The notes: generated by a model from the letters alone, not told the origin. A stretch of DNA of 64,000 bases from Diatrype stigma (GCA_022225965.2 JAKJXP020000039.1:62001-126000); one strand, 5' to 3'. Shown: positions 22,448 to 36,745, numbered from the stretch's first letter. Program-made: numbers and translations.

Positions 22448-23553
22448 ATGTCTCCAAAAATCGATTCTGCTATCATCAAAGGCTTGAGCCTTGACCCAAG
22501 CGTGACTAAGCTAGCAAGCCATGGAGGTTCGGGTTTCGCTTCTACTTTCAAGCTCTCCTCTATCGTCGATGGCAAGGAGAAGAACTACTTCGTGAAGACC
22601 GGAACTGGGCCAGAATCGGAGGTCATGTTTAAAGGTTAGAGGAACCACGGGCATCGCCTCGCAACATTTCAAGGTGGTCGAGCTGACGCCGCTCTAGGGG
22701 AACATGAGTCGCTCAATGCGATCCACTCGTCCGTCCCCAACTTCTGCCCGCGGTCGTACGCGCATGGGACGTTTGCGGACAACCCCAACAAGCACTTCAT
22801 GGCGACGGACTTCCTGGACCTCGGAGCCTCCGGGCCGGCCGGCTCGGGCGAGTCGCTGGCGAAGAAGCTAGCGCGGCTGCACACGACCCCGGCGCCGGTG
22901 CCCGAGGGCTTCGACAAGCCGATGTTCGGGTTCCCCGTCCCGACGTGCTGCGGGTCCTCGCCGCAGGACAACTCCTGGAAGTCGTCTTGGGCCGACTTCT
23001 ACGCCAACAACCGACTGCGCGCCATCCTGAGCCAGGGGATCCGATCGAATGGCTCGGACCCCGAGCTCTCCAAGGCCGTCGAGAAGACTGCCGGCGTCGT
23101 AGTGCCTCGGCTGCTAGGCGACGATCACCTGAAGGGGGTAGTGCCCGTCGTCATCCACGGCGACCTTTGGAGCGGAAATCACGGCCGCGGACAGATCGCT
23201 GGGGAAGGCGGGGTCGAGGAGGTGGTCTTCGACCCGTCGGCGGTCTATGGGCACTCGGAGTACGAGCTCGGGATCATGAAGATGTTTGGGGGTTTCGGGA
23301 GCAGCTTCTGGAAAGAGTATAGCAGCTTGGTGCCGAAGGCCGAGCCCAAGGAGGAATGGGAGGACCGCGTGTCGCTCTACGAACTGTGGGTATCCCTACC
23401 ACCATCCCAAACGCTGTTTACTGTTTACACAGATAAACTACATACTCACAACCAAACAGATACCATCACCTGAATCACTGGGCGATATTCGGAGGAGGTT
23501 ACAAGAGCGGCGCGATGTCGATCATGAGGAAACTGAACTCGAAATATGGCTAA
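22448..23553 (+). CDS. Fructosamine kinase / ketosamine-3-kinase family protein
   Basis: Three exons (22448-22634, 22698-23385, 23460-23553) give 322 residues. The family phosphorylates fructosamine or ribulosamine adducts on glycated proteins, so that the sugar falls off (deglycation); some members have other targets. The kinase-like fold is seen in NYFVKTGTG (ATP-binding lysine), FKGEHESLNAIH, VIHGDLWSGNHG (catalytic aspartate and metal-binding asparagine), VVFDPSAVYGHSEYELGIM and MFGGFGSSFW. Length agrees with the family (about 290-330). Introns are 63 and 74 bp; the first contains CTGAC. The third exon supplies the conserved end YHHLNHWAIFGGGYKSGAMS. Expected to be cytosolic. Confidence 0.92.
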
Positions 23554-24032
23554 ATCTTGTTGTTCATTCCTGGTGAATCTCAACAGCAACTACCTGGCTA
23601 TTTTTATTGGCAAGAACCTGTACGATAGTCTGTTGACCTCTGCTTCAATACCAAGTCAATGAGGGGCAATACAACCTGTAGATTGATGTGATTTTGCCTA
23701 TCTTGACTTAACACTTGTAACTGTATGTAACGTTTTGCGATGCATCATGGGGCGGCGACTTTAGGTCTCCGAGCGTCGATCTCGGAGAGAAAACGAGTCG
23801 GTCCAATCCGATCCGACGTCCGACCTCAGCCGGCCGGGTCCCGCTTTTCCCCTCTCCATTCCGGGCGCCGTCGCTCGACTAAAACTTTCAAGCTTCTTAT
23901 GGCATTCGATTCCCGCTTGCCATCAACAACCCCCCCTGACCCCGCACTTCTTACTTCTCACGCCTCACGCCATTGTTGATCGCCCCCTTAGCTCAACCAA
24001 TTGAAGGCGGGTGGTTTTCGGTGTTTGCGACG
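23554..24032. other. Intergenic spacer
   Basis: 479 bp. GC-rich and pyrimidine-rich in its second half, as expected for the promoter and leader of the gene at 24033. No specific site recognised. Confidence 0.5.
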
Positions 24033-25116
24033 ATGGAGAACCGGAAGGCCGTGATTGTCGGCATTAGCGGAGCTTCGTCGAGCGGGAAAACGACGCTCGC
24101 CCGGCTGCTGCGCGACGTCTTCCCCAACACCTTCGTGCTTCACGAGGACGATTTCTACAAGCCAGAGGCCAAGTACGCATGCATCAATATCCCAAACTAC
24201 TTTATGTATCATCTGCTCGGAACGGTGGGATAGATTTGACCTGATCGGCTGATTTCAAAGATCGGACAGACTCCCCATCAGAGATGGCCTCGTGGACTGG
24301 GACTGCCCCGAGGCGCTCTGCATCCCGGACATGATCCGGGCGCTTTCTCATATCCGGAAAAATGGCACATTTCCTGTGAGTATATATATAGACATGAACT
24401 TTGGCGATAGGAACAAGGTTTGCATGTGTTCACGACTCCAAAAATATCCCTCACACACCTTTGCTTTCCGCCTGAAGATCAAACATAAAATTCCCCGCTA
24501 AGCTAACGCCGCGCCCGCCGAACCAAACCAAAAAAAGCCCTTCGTAGACTCCAAGGAAGACCAGAACTCCATCGGCGCCTGCCCCGTCTCCGACGCGAAG
24601 ATCGCGGCGATGCGGGCGAAGGTGCAAGCGTGGCTGGCGCCGGGCCAGCCGGGGCACGCCATCTTCTCGCCCCCTCCTCCTCCTTCCTCCTCGCCGCCGC
24701 CGCCGCGGGTCTGCCTCCTCGACGGGTTCCTGCTGTACACGAAGCCGGAGATGGCCGAGGTGATGCGGCTGCTCGACGTCCGCCTGTTCCTGCTGGTGAG
24801 CCGCGCGCGCGCCACGGCCCGCCGCGAGGCCCGCGACGGCTACGTCACGCTCGAGGGCTTCTGGAAGGACCCGCCGGGCTACGTCGACAAGATCGTCTGG
24901 CCGAACTACGTCGCGGCGCATGCGTGGCTGTTCGAGGGCGGCGACGTGGAGAAGGGGAGGCTGGACGAGGGCGCGCTGCGGGAGAGCGGCATCCTGGCCG
25001 CTGCCCGGGCTGCTGGGGACGGCAACGTCGATGTCGATATGGAGACTACGTTCGAGTGGGCGGTTGAGAGGCTGATGGAGCAGCTGGAGAGGATCTACGG
25101 CGCTGGGAAGCGGTGA
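24033..25116 (+). CDS. NRK1: Nicotinamide riboside kinase
   Basis: Exons 24033-24172, 24261-24375 and 24538-25116 give 277 residues. The enzyme phosphorylates nicotinamide riboside to NMN in NAD salvage, in the cytosol. The P-loop is GISGASSSGKTTLARLL near the start; HEDDFYKPE and RDGLVDWDCPEAL bind substrate; VCLLDGFLLYTKPEM and GYVTLEGFWKDPPGYVDKI are family signatures. The gene is longer than the human enzyme (about 200 residues), partly from a proline/serine insert (about ten Pro around SSS) before the LLDGF strand. The second intron has a CTAAC branch point. A related uridine-kinase fold is the only alternative; the WDCPE and DPPGY motifs favour NRK. Confidence 0.9.
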
Positions 25117-26168
25117 TGAGTATTCGGGGATGTCGTGTAATTCAGCTATGGTTTTCAATGAGATCTCTGTTCCATTTCTGACGGCTTTGTGCTTCCGGTA
25201 AGGATCTCTCGTAGATTATAGCTATGCGCCAGCAGCAGGCGTTGGGGGTCGCTGTGAGAGGGCTAAACATGAATTTGTGTAACTACAGAGACAGGCCAGT
25301 GATTCCGATATCGAACTACGCAAGGACGCTTCCGTATGGCGACGTCACCAGAAGAAGAGTCAATGTTGTTAGATGGTGGCAAGTATGCCTCGGACGGCAG
25401 ACGCATATCTCATGTCTAGAATTACTTTGTACGCTTCTCGAGATTGCTCACACCGACCGAAGTAAGCATGTAGTACATAATATCGCATCGGAGATGACAC
25501 AATTAGCTCTCCCTATCATTCGTGTGGCAAATAGAGACGCATCCAGTAGGCTATCCGCCATGACACAGGCATATCAGCGGTGAAGGACCAATATCGCCCG
25601 CCACCTCGCACACCTGCCTGTGCAGTCACGGTGGGATTGTGGACTTACTTAAGCTGTACATGGTTTCCAATTCCATCATCAAGTCGACATTCTGGTCATT
25701 GTACTATGTTCATCGGATGAACGCAGTAACATTCATTGGTCCCCTCTTTCCCATCGAAGCTCATCCAATCCAACTTGCAGCTTGTACGACATGGCACTAG
25801 AGTATGCATGCACATTGCCCCATTACAAGCAAGCCAATGCCCGGGGTTGCTTATTATAGCATGCAAGTCATATAGTCTGTAAATCTAATTGGTTGATGTC
25901 GTGAGCGCTTAACTTATATAGGACGATGGCCTGCAATCAGCCGTTCGTACACCGAAGGCAAGGTGGGTTCGAGTGTTTCTGTAATCGAGTTCCATTGATT
26001 TCGGCACTATGGTGGCTATGCTATCACGGTAAGCACTAGTCCAGTAGCAGATTCCTGCGGGTTGTGGTATGCGTATTTCGATATTTACGGCAACCCTCAC
26101 TCTTCTGTAAAGGAGCTGGTAGTCATGCTGCTGTGACTTTCACCTTCGGATTGCCATTTTTCGCTGAT
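25117..26168. other. Intergenic spacer
   Basis: 1.05 kb. A 119-codon open frame at 25224-25583 has no recognisable features. The rest holds the promoter of the ankyrin-CorA gene. An upstream non-coding exon of that gene cannot be excluded. Confidence 0.5.
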
Positions 26169-29100
26169 ATGGTAGCCCCACGAAGCATCGCGAGTAGCCA
26201 GGGCAATGGAAGACCTGGCGGATTAATCCTTGCAGCCGACGACGCCAACGAAAGTAAAGTCAATGAATTCCTAGCGAATCAGCAGCATGATCAGGATGTG
26301 TTGCGCGTATCACTACAAAAGGCAGCCGGTCGCGGTTCAGATACCATCGTCCGCTTACTGATCCACCATGGAGCTGAGGTTAACGCTAAGCATGATAGGG
26401 AGATACCGGCTCTCTTCAGGGCTGCTGAAGGTGGATACGAATTCATTGTTCAAACATTACTCGCAAACAGAGCCGATCCGGATTGGTTCAGTCGCAAAAA
26501 GGGGCAGACTGCTCTAATCGCCACAGTCCATACCGGCTTATCTTTTCTAAATCGAAGTACTGATCCGAATGACCTCACAAAGCTGCTTAAATATAGTCGT
26601 GTCCTGAAACACCTCCTTCACAATGGCGCATGTGTGAATACGAAGGGCAGTGACGAGAGGGCACCTCTATTGATGTTAGCTTCTTGGAATGGAGTGAAAC
26701 ATCCCTGGATCATCACCACCTCGGAGTTGCTTCTAAGGAACGGTGCTGATATTGAAACGATAGATAGCAATGGGCGAACTCCATTGATGTGGGCTGCGAC
26801 TAACGGCAATGCTGAACTTGTCCAGTTGCTGCTAGAATACAATGCCAATACTGCGGTGGGGAATAATAGGGGGCGCACCGCCCTTCACTTAGCGGCCGAA
26901 AACAACCAACTACAAGTTGTTGACCAACTATTGAAGTACGGCGCAAACCCCTCTGCTGTCAGCGATGGGGGATGGACACCACTTCATAATGCGGCGCAGA
27001 ATGGCCATGTGGACATTGTTCGGCTACTCTTGGAAAGCTCGAGGGCCGCAGCTGAAAACAAGATTGATCCCAACGCCGAGTTATACAATGGGATGACTCC
27101 GTTGCACTGGGCGGCATTTATGGGCCACGAAGATGTCGTGCGTGTTCTCTTATCAGCAGAGCCTGCCGTGAATACTGCAGTCAAAGATAGTTTCGGTCGC
27201 ACCCCAATGCTCTGCGCTGCCGAGAGAGGTTTCGAAAGTGTTGCCAAGATCCTATCACCGGCACGCACCAATACATTATCCGAAATTGCCAGGAAGGCCT
27301 GTGAAGCTTTTGAAGCTACGGTGGTTGACTTCACACCGGAGGCTAGAAAACAACGGGTATATAAACACTCGGTGTACGAGCTTTTATATGCTTGGGATCA
27401 CCAAGGCAATAAGCCTAAAATTCCAACCCTGACGAAGAAAGCGAAAGGCAATCCTAGATTCAGGTGGATCCATCTTCCTGCCAACAACGTGAGCACTCCT
27501 CTTACCCCTATTATATGAAACGCATGCTAACTTCTCTCATATAGATCGCTTGGGCTGAGGTGACTAGTAAAACACTACCTAGCTTTTGGTCCCCAGGCTA
27601 ACATGAGGGTAGGCTCTTCTTGCAAAGTTGCATGTGGAAGGGGAGTATAAAGAAATAGAAGCTTTCAAGTCTCTAGAGAAATGCTTTGATCAGGAACATC
27701 GAGGGCAATTCGCCCATGCCCATTTTATGAGGCCCTTCTGCCAACGCATTGTCATACCGCGGCCTGAGGGTACCGAGCACAATCTCGAAGATAAAACCGT
27801 GCTTTTTGTGAGGTCAATCCCCTGACCATAAAAGAAGCTCGCTAACATCATAGATGCCCTTTCTTCACTTTGAGACCCATGATAAGCGGGCTACGATGAG
27901 CGATACGATCACGGACGTACGCGAAAACCGAAGGGTCCCGGATGATACCTCTAGGGACTGCTTGCTTGTCCACGCATACATGAAGAATAACCCACCGTTG
28001 CAACCACGGAGAACACTTGATCAATATTTCTATGATGGCATTGATACTACCTTGAGGGATACGGATCAAGTGGTGTATAGATATTGTGAGAAACACAAAA
28101 TCGAACGAAAGGTCTTCATGGTTGACCAATTATGGCTCTGGGTTTTGGGGAAAGGTAAGATGTCTTCGATGCAACTAATGGTTCAACCAAAGGCTCACAG
28201 CATGATAAGATTTGGTCGTGACATGCTTCCCAGAACGCTGGGATCAGCCTAAACAGGATCGTCTCAACGTCCTCGATGGGATCATCGAGGACATGAATGC
28301 AAAGACACGACCGCCAATTTCGTCTGTCCTCGATTTGTCCTTGCTTATTGTGAGCCGATGCTCTGGCATGTTTGCCCGTCATCGTCTCAATGACCAGGGG
28401 TATCAGTTCCTCGAGATGTTCGGTAGTTCCATCGGATCGCTCGCAGACAAGGAGAGCCGACTATTCAGGCGTTTCGATAACGCATCGCGCAAATATCAGC
28501 GACGACAACGGAACGACCGTCCCGCCTCCTCTCACCATCCTGTCGCTGAAGATCTGGACGACAGCCTCCCGGATAACCTCCAGGACGAACTGCTCAACAT
28601 CGCCAAGGAGACGTCGCTCCTGACGGAGGTCAAGGACATCCGGGACGAACTCGGCATCATCGACGTGTTGCTGGATTCTCAGCTGTCCATCTTGGCAGAT
28701 TTCAGGAGCACGTTCCTCAGGGACACGAGCGAAGCCACGCTAGACATTGCTGCCGAGATCAACAAGCGTCTGGAGGTGCACCGAAAAGACATCAAGCGAA
28801 TGGACCGACAAGCGGAAAGCTTATATGTCGGGCTGACTCACTTGCTCGACCTCAAACAGAAGCATTCCAACGCGCTGGAAGCGCGGTTCGCGGGCGACCA
28901 GGCCGCCATCACGGCCAAGCAAGGCCAGGCTATCCTGATGTTCACCATCGTGACGATCGTCTTCCTGCCCATGTCGTTCATCGCCACCTTCTTCTCTATC
29001 GACCTCCAGAATTGGAGCGACGGGCTCACGGCGGGGTATGTCGCCAAGTACCTCTTCGGCGTAGGCCTGGGCATCTCCATCCCGCTGATCGCCATGGCGT

Positions 29101-29375
29101 TTACGCTGTCCGAGATCTACCACACAATGGCTGATGCACTTTTGCGCATCCAGAATCGAATGTTAATAGTTCGGGGTCGCAGCCCAAGACCGCATCAGGA
29201 CTCGGATCTTAGCTCGTCACCAAAGTCCGACCAGGACACAGAATCGAACGGGAGCTCACCTAAGAGACCACCAACACTTAGACATGAGCACGGGATTCGC
29301 GGAAGGTTGAACCCATTCACTCACAGGCACATCAATGAGGATCTCGAGCGGGGTGGTTATAGGCGTCACTCTTGA
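26169..29375 (+). CDS. Ankyrin-repeat protein with C-terminal CorA-like membrane domain
   Basis: Five exons (26169-27488, 27545-27559, 27628-27807, 27854-28154, 28210-29375) give 993 residues. The N-terminal 350 residues hold about eight ankyrin repeats (GRTPLMWAATNGNAELVQLL, GWTPLHNAAQNGHVDIVRLL). The middle (RWIHLPANN, RTLDQYFYDGIDTTLRDTDQ, FMVDQLWLWVLGKD) is typical of a large fungal family. A coiled stretch (RLEVHRKDIKRMDRQAESLY) leads to two transmembrane helices: FTIVTIVFLPMSFIATFF and YLFGVGLGISIPLIAMAF. The fold is that of CorA/Mrs2 magnesium channels, but the selectivity motif GMN is replaced by SID, so ion transport is unproven. The second exon is only 15 bp. The start is the first ATG; the open frame extends upstream without one. 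Confidence 0.88.
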
Positions 29376-29824
29376 CTGGTGTAGATAGTGTAATCATTGT
29401 TGGAATCCAGGTTATGGTGGGGCTTTTGTGTTTATATGCTGTAATTCATGTAGGGATATAAACGGAGTAAAGGGTTTCGAAAAGGCGACGGAAAGAGAAA
29501 AAGGAAAAGGGGAAAGGGAAAAGGGGGGCAAGGCGCAGGAGGAAACCGGCAAAACATGGACCTTTGGACCAAGACCAAACATGTATAAACTCCATTTACT
29601 CATTTTAATAAGTGATCAAGTTCCATCACACAAAAGTCTGAGAATCTGCTGTTGTCCAATTTCGCAGTCACTATTAATCTAACTATTTCGAACGACCATT
29701 GGACTAGACATGTAGTCAAAAGCCACCCCTTAGCCCCTATCCAACTGAAACTGGCCACCAATGGATCGGCTACATAGTTACTTAAGTACTTGGCACACTC
29801 TAGCTAACCAACCAGCTCACCAAA
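29376..29824. other. Convergent intergenic spacer
   Basis: 449 bp between two converging genes. It contains a purine tract (GAAAAGG-type repeats, about 29476-29531) and otherwise should hold both 3' untranslated regions. Confidence 0.6.
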
Positions 29825-32003
<2,179 letters not shown>

Positions 32004-32090
32004 GATGGGATGGGCCGCAGAGCTGCTGGTGTTGGTGCTGTTCGATAGCAACTCGCTGCTACCATTTTGTAGAGCGGCCATCCCCGCAGC

Positions 32091-32097
32091 TTATATA
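32091..32097 (-). promoter_or_regulatory. TATA box of the glucoamylase gene
   Basis: TATATAA on the minus strand, 88 bases upstream of the ATG at 32003. A start site about 30 bases downstream would fall near 32065, between the two candidate ATGs. This excludes the upstream ATG at 32081. Confidence 0.6.
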
Positions 32098-34666
32098 GGC
32101 AGAATTCCGTGCAATACAACCAGAGCTTCTTCACATGTCATCTGACGATGCCTATTCACCTACACCCCGTTCTGGACGCCTGGATCTCGTAGGCGCCAAG
32201 AGCAAGGCAAGATTACGGGTAGGACCGAATCTGAGTACTAGACCCGGCCTTATTCGGCCTGTGACAGAGCTCCAACGGTGGAAGCGAGACGGGGATGATC
32301 AAGAGAGAGCACCCCGGAACCCTATAACAGAATCCTACTCAGCTATAACCGAAGAACAATCACTGTACCGAGAGCTGGTCGTAGAAACCATATAGAACAA
32401 ACAGCCTTTGGGCAGGGCAGCACGTATGGAGGTTAAGACGGGATTAGGCACCAGACTGGGCATAGACTCTGGGGAGCGAGTCGGGCCGCCGCCAGCAGCA
32501 GGAACTCGGATCAAGAGTTGGCCTTGGCCATAGAGGAGATTCACGCATGAGATTCACGCATTAGCGTGATGGTTGGATTGGGTAACATAGCCGGCGTGGT
32601 TTGATAGGTCGTGAGCTTCCAGGTTATTATTACCAGAATGCAATGTTGGAGAAGGCTTTGCGGGGAACTTGGGGATGCTCGTTATACCCCACAGTCTTTA
32701 GTTCCGGGGCAAGCCCAGCATATTATGCATGTGGCGTGGTGCCAGCTACGAAAACCGCTGTGACTTACGATTACGAGCTTGGTGTAGAACATGGAAGCCT
32801 TCGTATTGTTCTTCCGATGACCTCACCTTGAGGCTCAGTAATACTCTAAATAGTTACTAAAGTGACAATAACCTTGATACTAGGAATTTTCCCTGATGAG
32901 GACCCAAGTATGATTCTTATGGTTGAGCCCTGGAGCAAGAACAACCAAGAGCAACCAACGATCACCGAATACAGGATATGACGCTCTTGGTTCAGGGGCA
33001 TTTGCATTGACAGTCGAGACCCTGGAAGAACCCAGCAGCCAAGACCGGGATATAAGATGTCGCGTAGATGGGAAGTACGTCAAGACATGCCGGGAACAAA
33101 TCCAAGCTGGCTGATTGGAGGACAATAGTAACCGGACAGGAGGGTGTATGACAGACAAGGATGGCTTGCTATAAGCACTGCGTGGCTGAGATCAGAGATC
33201 GGAGACACACAATGCCATCTGATCTAATATAGGCTAGCATGTATAATATAATGGAATATCGAGCTTGATGAGCTCTGATGGCGGAAAATACTTCTCGCGC
33301 CTAAATTGAAACGGCACTTCGATAACAACGAAATGTGGGAGTTGTAGCTGTGGTTTCACGGCCTGAACAAATCATCGTGTGCTCTTTCTAGATATGCTTC
33401 GAGGCTATGACAGATAGCAGGCAGCCTTGCGTAGGCATACATGGTACGAATTAGATTACCCACAATCAAAACAGGATGCAAGGCATAAGGCATAAGACGA
33501 CAGACATCGCGACGCTAGAAAATCAAACAGGCAAAGCTAGCCATCATCGGCGAGATGCCGGTGCATCTCGGCCCTTTTTAATGGAGCTTAGCACGGAGGA
33601 AGTCAGAATCATGCTGGATGCCCGAGCCAGCGCGCCGGATTCATGCTCACCCTGGTCCTGATCCTTCGCCCCGTCCCATCGCCATGTGATGGGATCTAGA
33701 TGCACTACAACCCCCCGCAGCCCCCAGAAACCCAGCATCTGTCTCGTGGATCGAACAATGACGCCCTCGGACGCCCTCGGATACACGCAGTGTTAAGACG
33801 GCGTGATAAAATGTGGTGTAGTTATGGTTTTCCCCAGCCTCATGGACCAAAGGTCTTGGCAAAACGGTTAGGAATATAACCACCAGAAGTCACCTGTTCC
33901 CACCAAGCTCAGCTTTTTACGGCGAGCTCGGCTTTCCCAGATGCCCAATTACTCTAGGACCTGTGACTCGGATTTACATCATTTAAATAGTAATGCTTCC
34001 ATGAAGGGAGTCAGCTGCGCGATCGTCAACTCTGAATTCGCCGGAGCGAACAGAGGACAATCGGGCACAAATCCGTGGGTTATTTGTGATGAGGAAGAAA
34101 AGAGAAGAGAAATTTCTCCGTCGCGTCGAAAATTTCTTAGTTAAATAATAAAATTGGAAGGTCGGAGCTTGGCCTAGCTCTAGTGGGGCACAAATGTGGT
34201 CAGTGCACCACGCGTTGGTGGGCGTGGACACACTCTCCACTTCCACTGGGAACACTGCAGCAAAGTGCTGAGTCATCTGGGCGAGTTAGGTACCTTCAAT
34301 AGGTATGCACGGACCCACGATTGCTTGATGCACCTGGGCAGCGGTGCAGCTGAAGGTGCTGCGGCTTGAATCTTGATTGAGGCTTGAGGGTTGAGGCTTG
34401 ATGCTCCGCCTTTAATTAAGGTTGTCTCCAGCTTTGTCTTGTCTTTGGGAATCGCGGCAATCGGCGCATCTCTAGCTGGACCTACTACTACACCTTGCTG
34501 CTTATATCTCAGCAACTTCTCCATCTAGCACCACCAGTTACCCAAACGCCTAGAAGAACACTTCCATCATAATCGCGGCTCGTCCGATCGTGCACAGCGA
34601 TTTCAACTTTGAACCCGGCCTCGACACGTACCAGTTCCGCCTATCCAACATCCAACATCCACCATC
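32098..34666. other. Long divergent intergenic region
   Basis: 2.6 kb between two genes transcribed away from each other, so it holds both promoters. Open frames here (for example 32135-32395, 86 codons) show no domain or composition that supports a gene. A TGAGTCA heptamer is at 34269-34275. Composition resembles neighbouring DNA, not the RIP-damaged block. Confidence 0.5.
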
Positions 34667-36745
34667 ATGAGCGCTGCAGAGATCGAGGAGATGAATCGTC
34701 TCCGCAAGTCTATGGGCTTAGCACCTTTACCCGTACCAAGCGCAAACGATTCAAGCGAGAGCAACTTACAATTCAAGGAGAGAGACGCCGGCCTAGGAGA
34801 CGACGAAGAACCCGCGAGCACTTTGGAAACACGAGAGGCTGCCGCCTACGATAACTACAAAAGGGTCAAGGATGAAGAGCAGGCCAAGAAGTCGCGCGAG
34901 CAGAGGCTAGCCGCCATCAAAAAGGCCCGCGATGCTGCAAAACGCTTCGAGGCTATAGAGGGCAAAGGATTAGGCGAGGCAGACGACAACGAAGACGTTA
35001 GTGCTAAGGCATGGTTGAAGACTCAAACCAAGCGCCAGAAGCAGATTGAGAAGGCTCGGAAGTACGAGGCGCAGTTAGCTGCCGAGGAAGCTGAAAGGGC
35101 AGCCGCCATCCAGTATACAGCCAAGGACCTCGCGGGCGTCCAAGTTTCTCACGAACTCGATGCATTCGAGGATGGGGACGAGCATATCATGACTCTCAAG
35201 GACTCCAACGTGATAGGTGATGATGATGAAGGCGATCAGCTAGAAAACATCAACCTCCGAGACCGAGAGAAGCTCACCGAGAAGCTCGAGCTGAAGAAGA
35301 AGAAACCCATCTATGATCCCCTTGCGGCGGATGAGACAGGCGAGCGCAGCATTCTTGCGCAGTACGATGAAGAAATCGGTAGAAAGAAAGTCAAACAATT
35401 CACTATAGATGCGCAAGGGAATACAGTGGTAGCGAATGGTTCAGATGCCCAGCTCCAGAATCGACAGCCACAGAAGATCAGTTTGGATTTTCTCGACGAT
35501 GAGCGACCGTCTTCGGACTACTTGGATATCTCGGAGATCAAGGTGAAGAAGCCAAAGAAGAAGAAGACGAAGTCAACCAGGCAGCGACCAGTAGACGAGG
35601 ACGATATATTCCCGGTAGAAACGACACAGCAGGATCAGTCGATGGATATTGATTCGGGCGCCGGTTTCATTAACAAGAAACGAAAGACTGAGGACACTTC
35701 GTACGCTGACGACGAAGATCTTCAGGCCACCCTCGCTAAGCAAAGAAGGGAGGCATTGAAGAAGCGAAAGAGAACTCGCCCGGAAGACATCGCCCGGCAA
35801 CTCAGGGAAGAATCCGCGCCTGGACCCGATGATGCATCCGATGGACAAGATGGTGGACTCGTCATTGATGAGACGACTGAATTTGTTTCAAGTTTGAGAA
35901 AAGAAGACGTCGAAGAACGGAAACCCCGCAAGAGGCAAACAACCTCTGCCGAACCTGTTACAGCTATGGACAATGAGGACGAGGACGAGACCATGCAAGA
36001 TGGAAATGGCGCCGACGATAACACACCCCAGCGCGAGGTATCAGCACCTCCTGAGACATCTGCTCTCGGTGTCGAAGAGGAGAAAAGCGTTGGCGCAGGT
36101 GCTGGTCTTGGTGCAACCCTGCAGCTGCTGAGAGAACGTCGTCTCCTTGCCGAGTCAAATGCTGGCGATCTGAACACCAAATTCCGTGACCAACAAGCAT
36201 TCTTGGCCGAAAAGCGCCGCCGACTAGACGACATCGAGAGGCATGCGCGGGAGCAACGAGAAAAAGATCGTACCAATGGCAAATTCGCCAAGCTGTCAGC
36301 CCGGGAGCGCGAAGAATACGCCCGCCAGCAGAACAACATGCGTGACCAGCAGACATCCAGGGTTATGGCGGACCTGTTCAGCAAAGGCTATCAGCCAAAC
36401 GTCGAGCTCAAGTATCACGACGAGTTCGGCAGAAACCTAGACCAAAAAGAGGCTTTCAAGCACCTGAGTCATCAATTCCATGGTACGTGGCACTCCCCTC
36501 CTAAAACCCTTCCCTCATGTACTTTTGACATTCATCCCCTATCTATCATCTTGGAGAAATTACTAACTATGTGCACAGGCAAGGGCTCTGGGAAAGGCAA
36601 GACCGACAAGCGCCTCAAGAAGATTGACGACGAAAAGCGAAGGCTGGCCGAGAGCATGCTCGATGCTAGTCAGAACGTCGGCATGAGCTCGGCGACTGCG
36701 CAGCAAACGAAGAAACGCAAGGAAGCAGGAGTGCGACTCGCATAA
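34667..36745 (+). CDS. SART1/Snu66 family U4/U6.U5 tri-snRNP protein
   Basis: Exons 34667-36482 and 36579-36745 give 660 residues. The protein belongs to the U4/U6.U5 tri-snRNP and acts in spliceosome assembly in the nucleus. SART-1 signatures: N-terminal MSAAEIEEMNRLRKSMGLAPLP, ERDAGLGDDEE, the lysine/glutamate-rich coil (KKAWL-like AKAWLKTQTKRQKQIEK), LKDSNVIGDDDEGDQLENIN, KKKKPIYDPLAADE with ERSILAQYDEE, and the C-terminal LKYHDEFGRNLDQKEAFKHL with SHQFHGKGSGKGKTDKRLKK. The intron is 96 bp, a multiple of three, with no in-frame stop, so a retained form would insert 32 residues. The family alignment across the GKGSGK motif favours splicing. The branch point TACTAAC is perfect. Confidence 0.95.
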   Translation: MSAAEIEEMNRLRKSMGLAPLPVPSANDSSESNLQFKERDAGLGDDEEPASTLETREAAAYDNYKRVKDEEQAKKSREQRLAAIKKARDAAKRFEAIEGKGLGEADDNEDVSAKAWLKTQTKRQKQIEKARKYEAQLAAEEAERAAAIQYTAKDLAGVQVSHELDAFEDGDEHIMTLKDSNVIGDDDEGDQLENINLRDREKLTEKLELKKKKPIYDPLAADETGERSILAQYDEEIGRKKVKQFTIDAQGNTVVANGSDAQLQNRQPQKISLDFLDDERPSSDYLDISEIKVKKPKKKKTKSTRQRPVDEDDIFPVETTQQDQSMDIDSGAGFINKKRKTEDTSYADDEDLQATLAKQRREALKKRKRTRPEDIARQLREESAPGPDDASDGQDGGLVIDETTEFVSSLRKEDVEERKPRKRQTTSAEPVTAMDNEDEDETMQDGNGADDNTPQREVSAPPETSALGVEEEKSVGAGAGLGATLQLLRERRLLAESNAGDLNTKFRDQQAFLAEKRRRLDDIERHAREQREKDRTNGKFAKLSAREREEYARQQNNMRDQQTSRVMADLFSKGYQPNVELKYHDEFGRNLDQKEAFKHLSHQFHGTWHSPPKTLPSCTFDIHPLSIILEKLLTMCTGKGSGKGKTDKRLKKIDDEKRRLAESMLDASQNVGMSSATAQQTKKRKEAGVRLA

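Noticed and set aside
25224..25583. 119-codon open frame as a gene
   Set aside because: No recognisable features and placed in the 3' region of the riboside kinase gene.
25960..26000. GGTTCGAG-like sequence as a tRNA T-arm
   Set aside because: No matching acceptor, D or anticodon stems around it.
32135..32395. 86-codon frame upstream of glucoamylase as a regulator gene
   Set aside because: No domain, no conserved pattern, and it lies in the shared promoter region.
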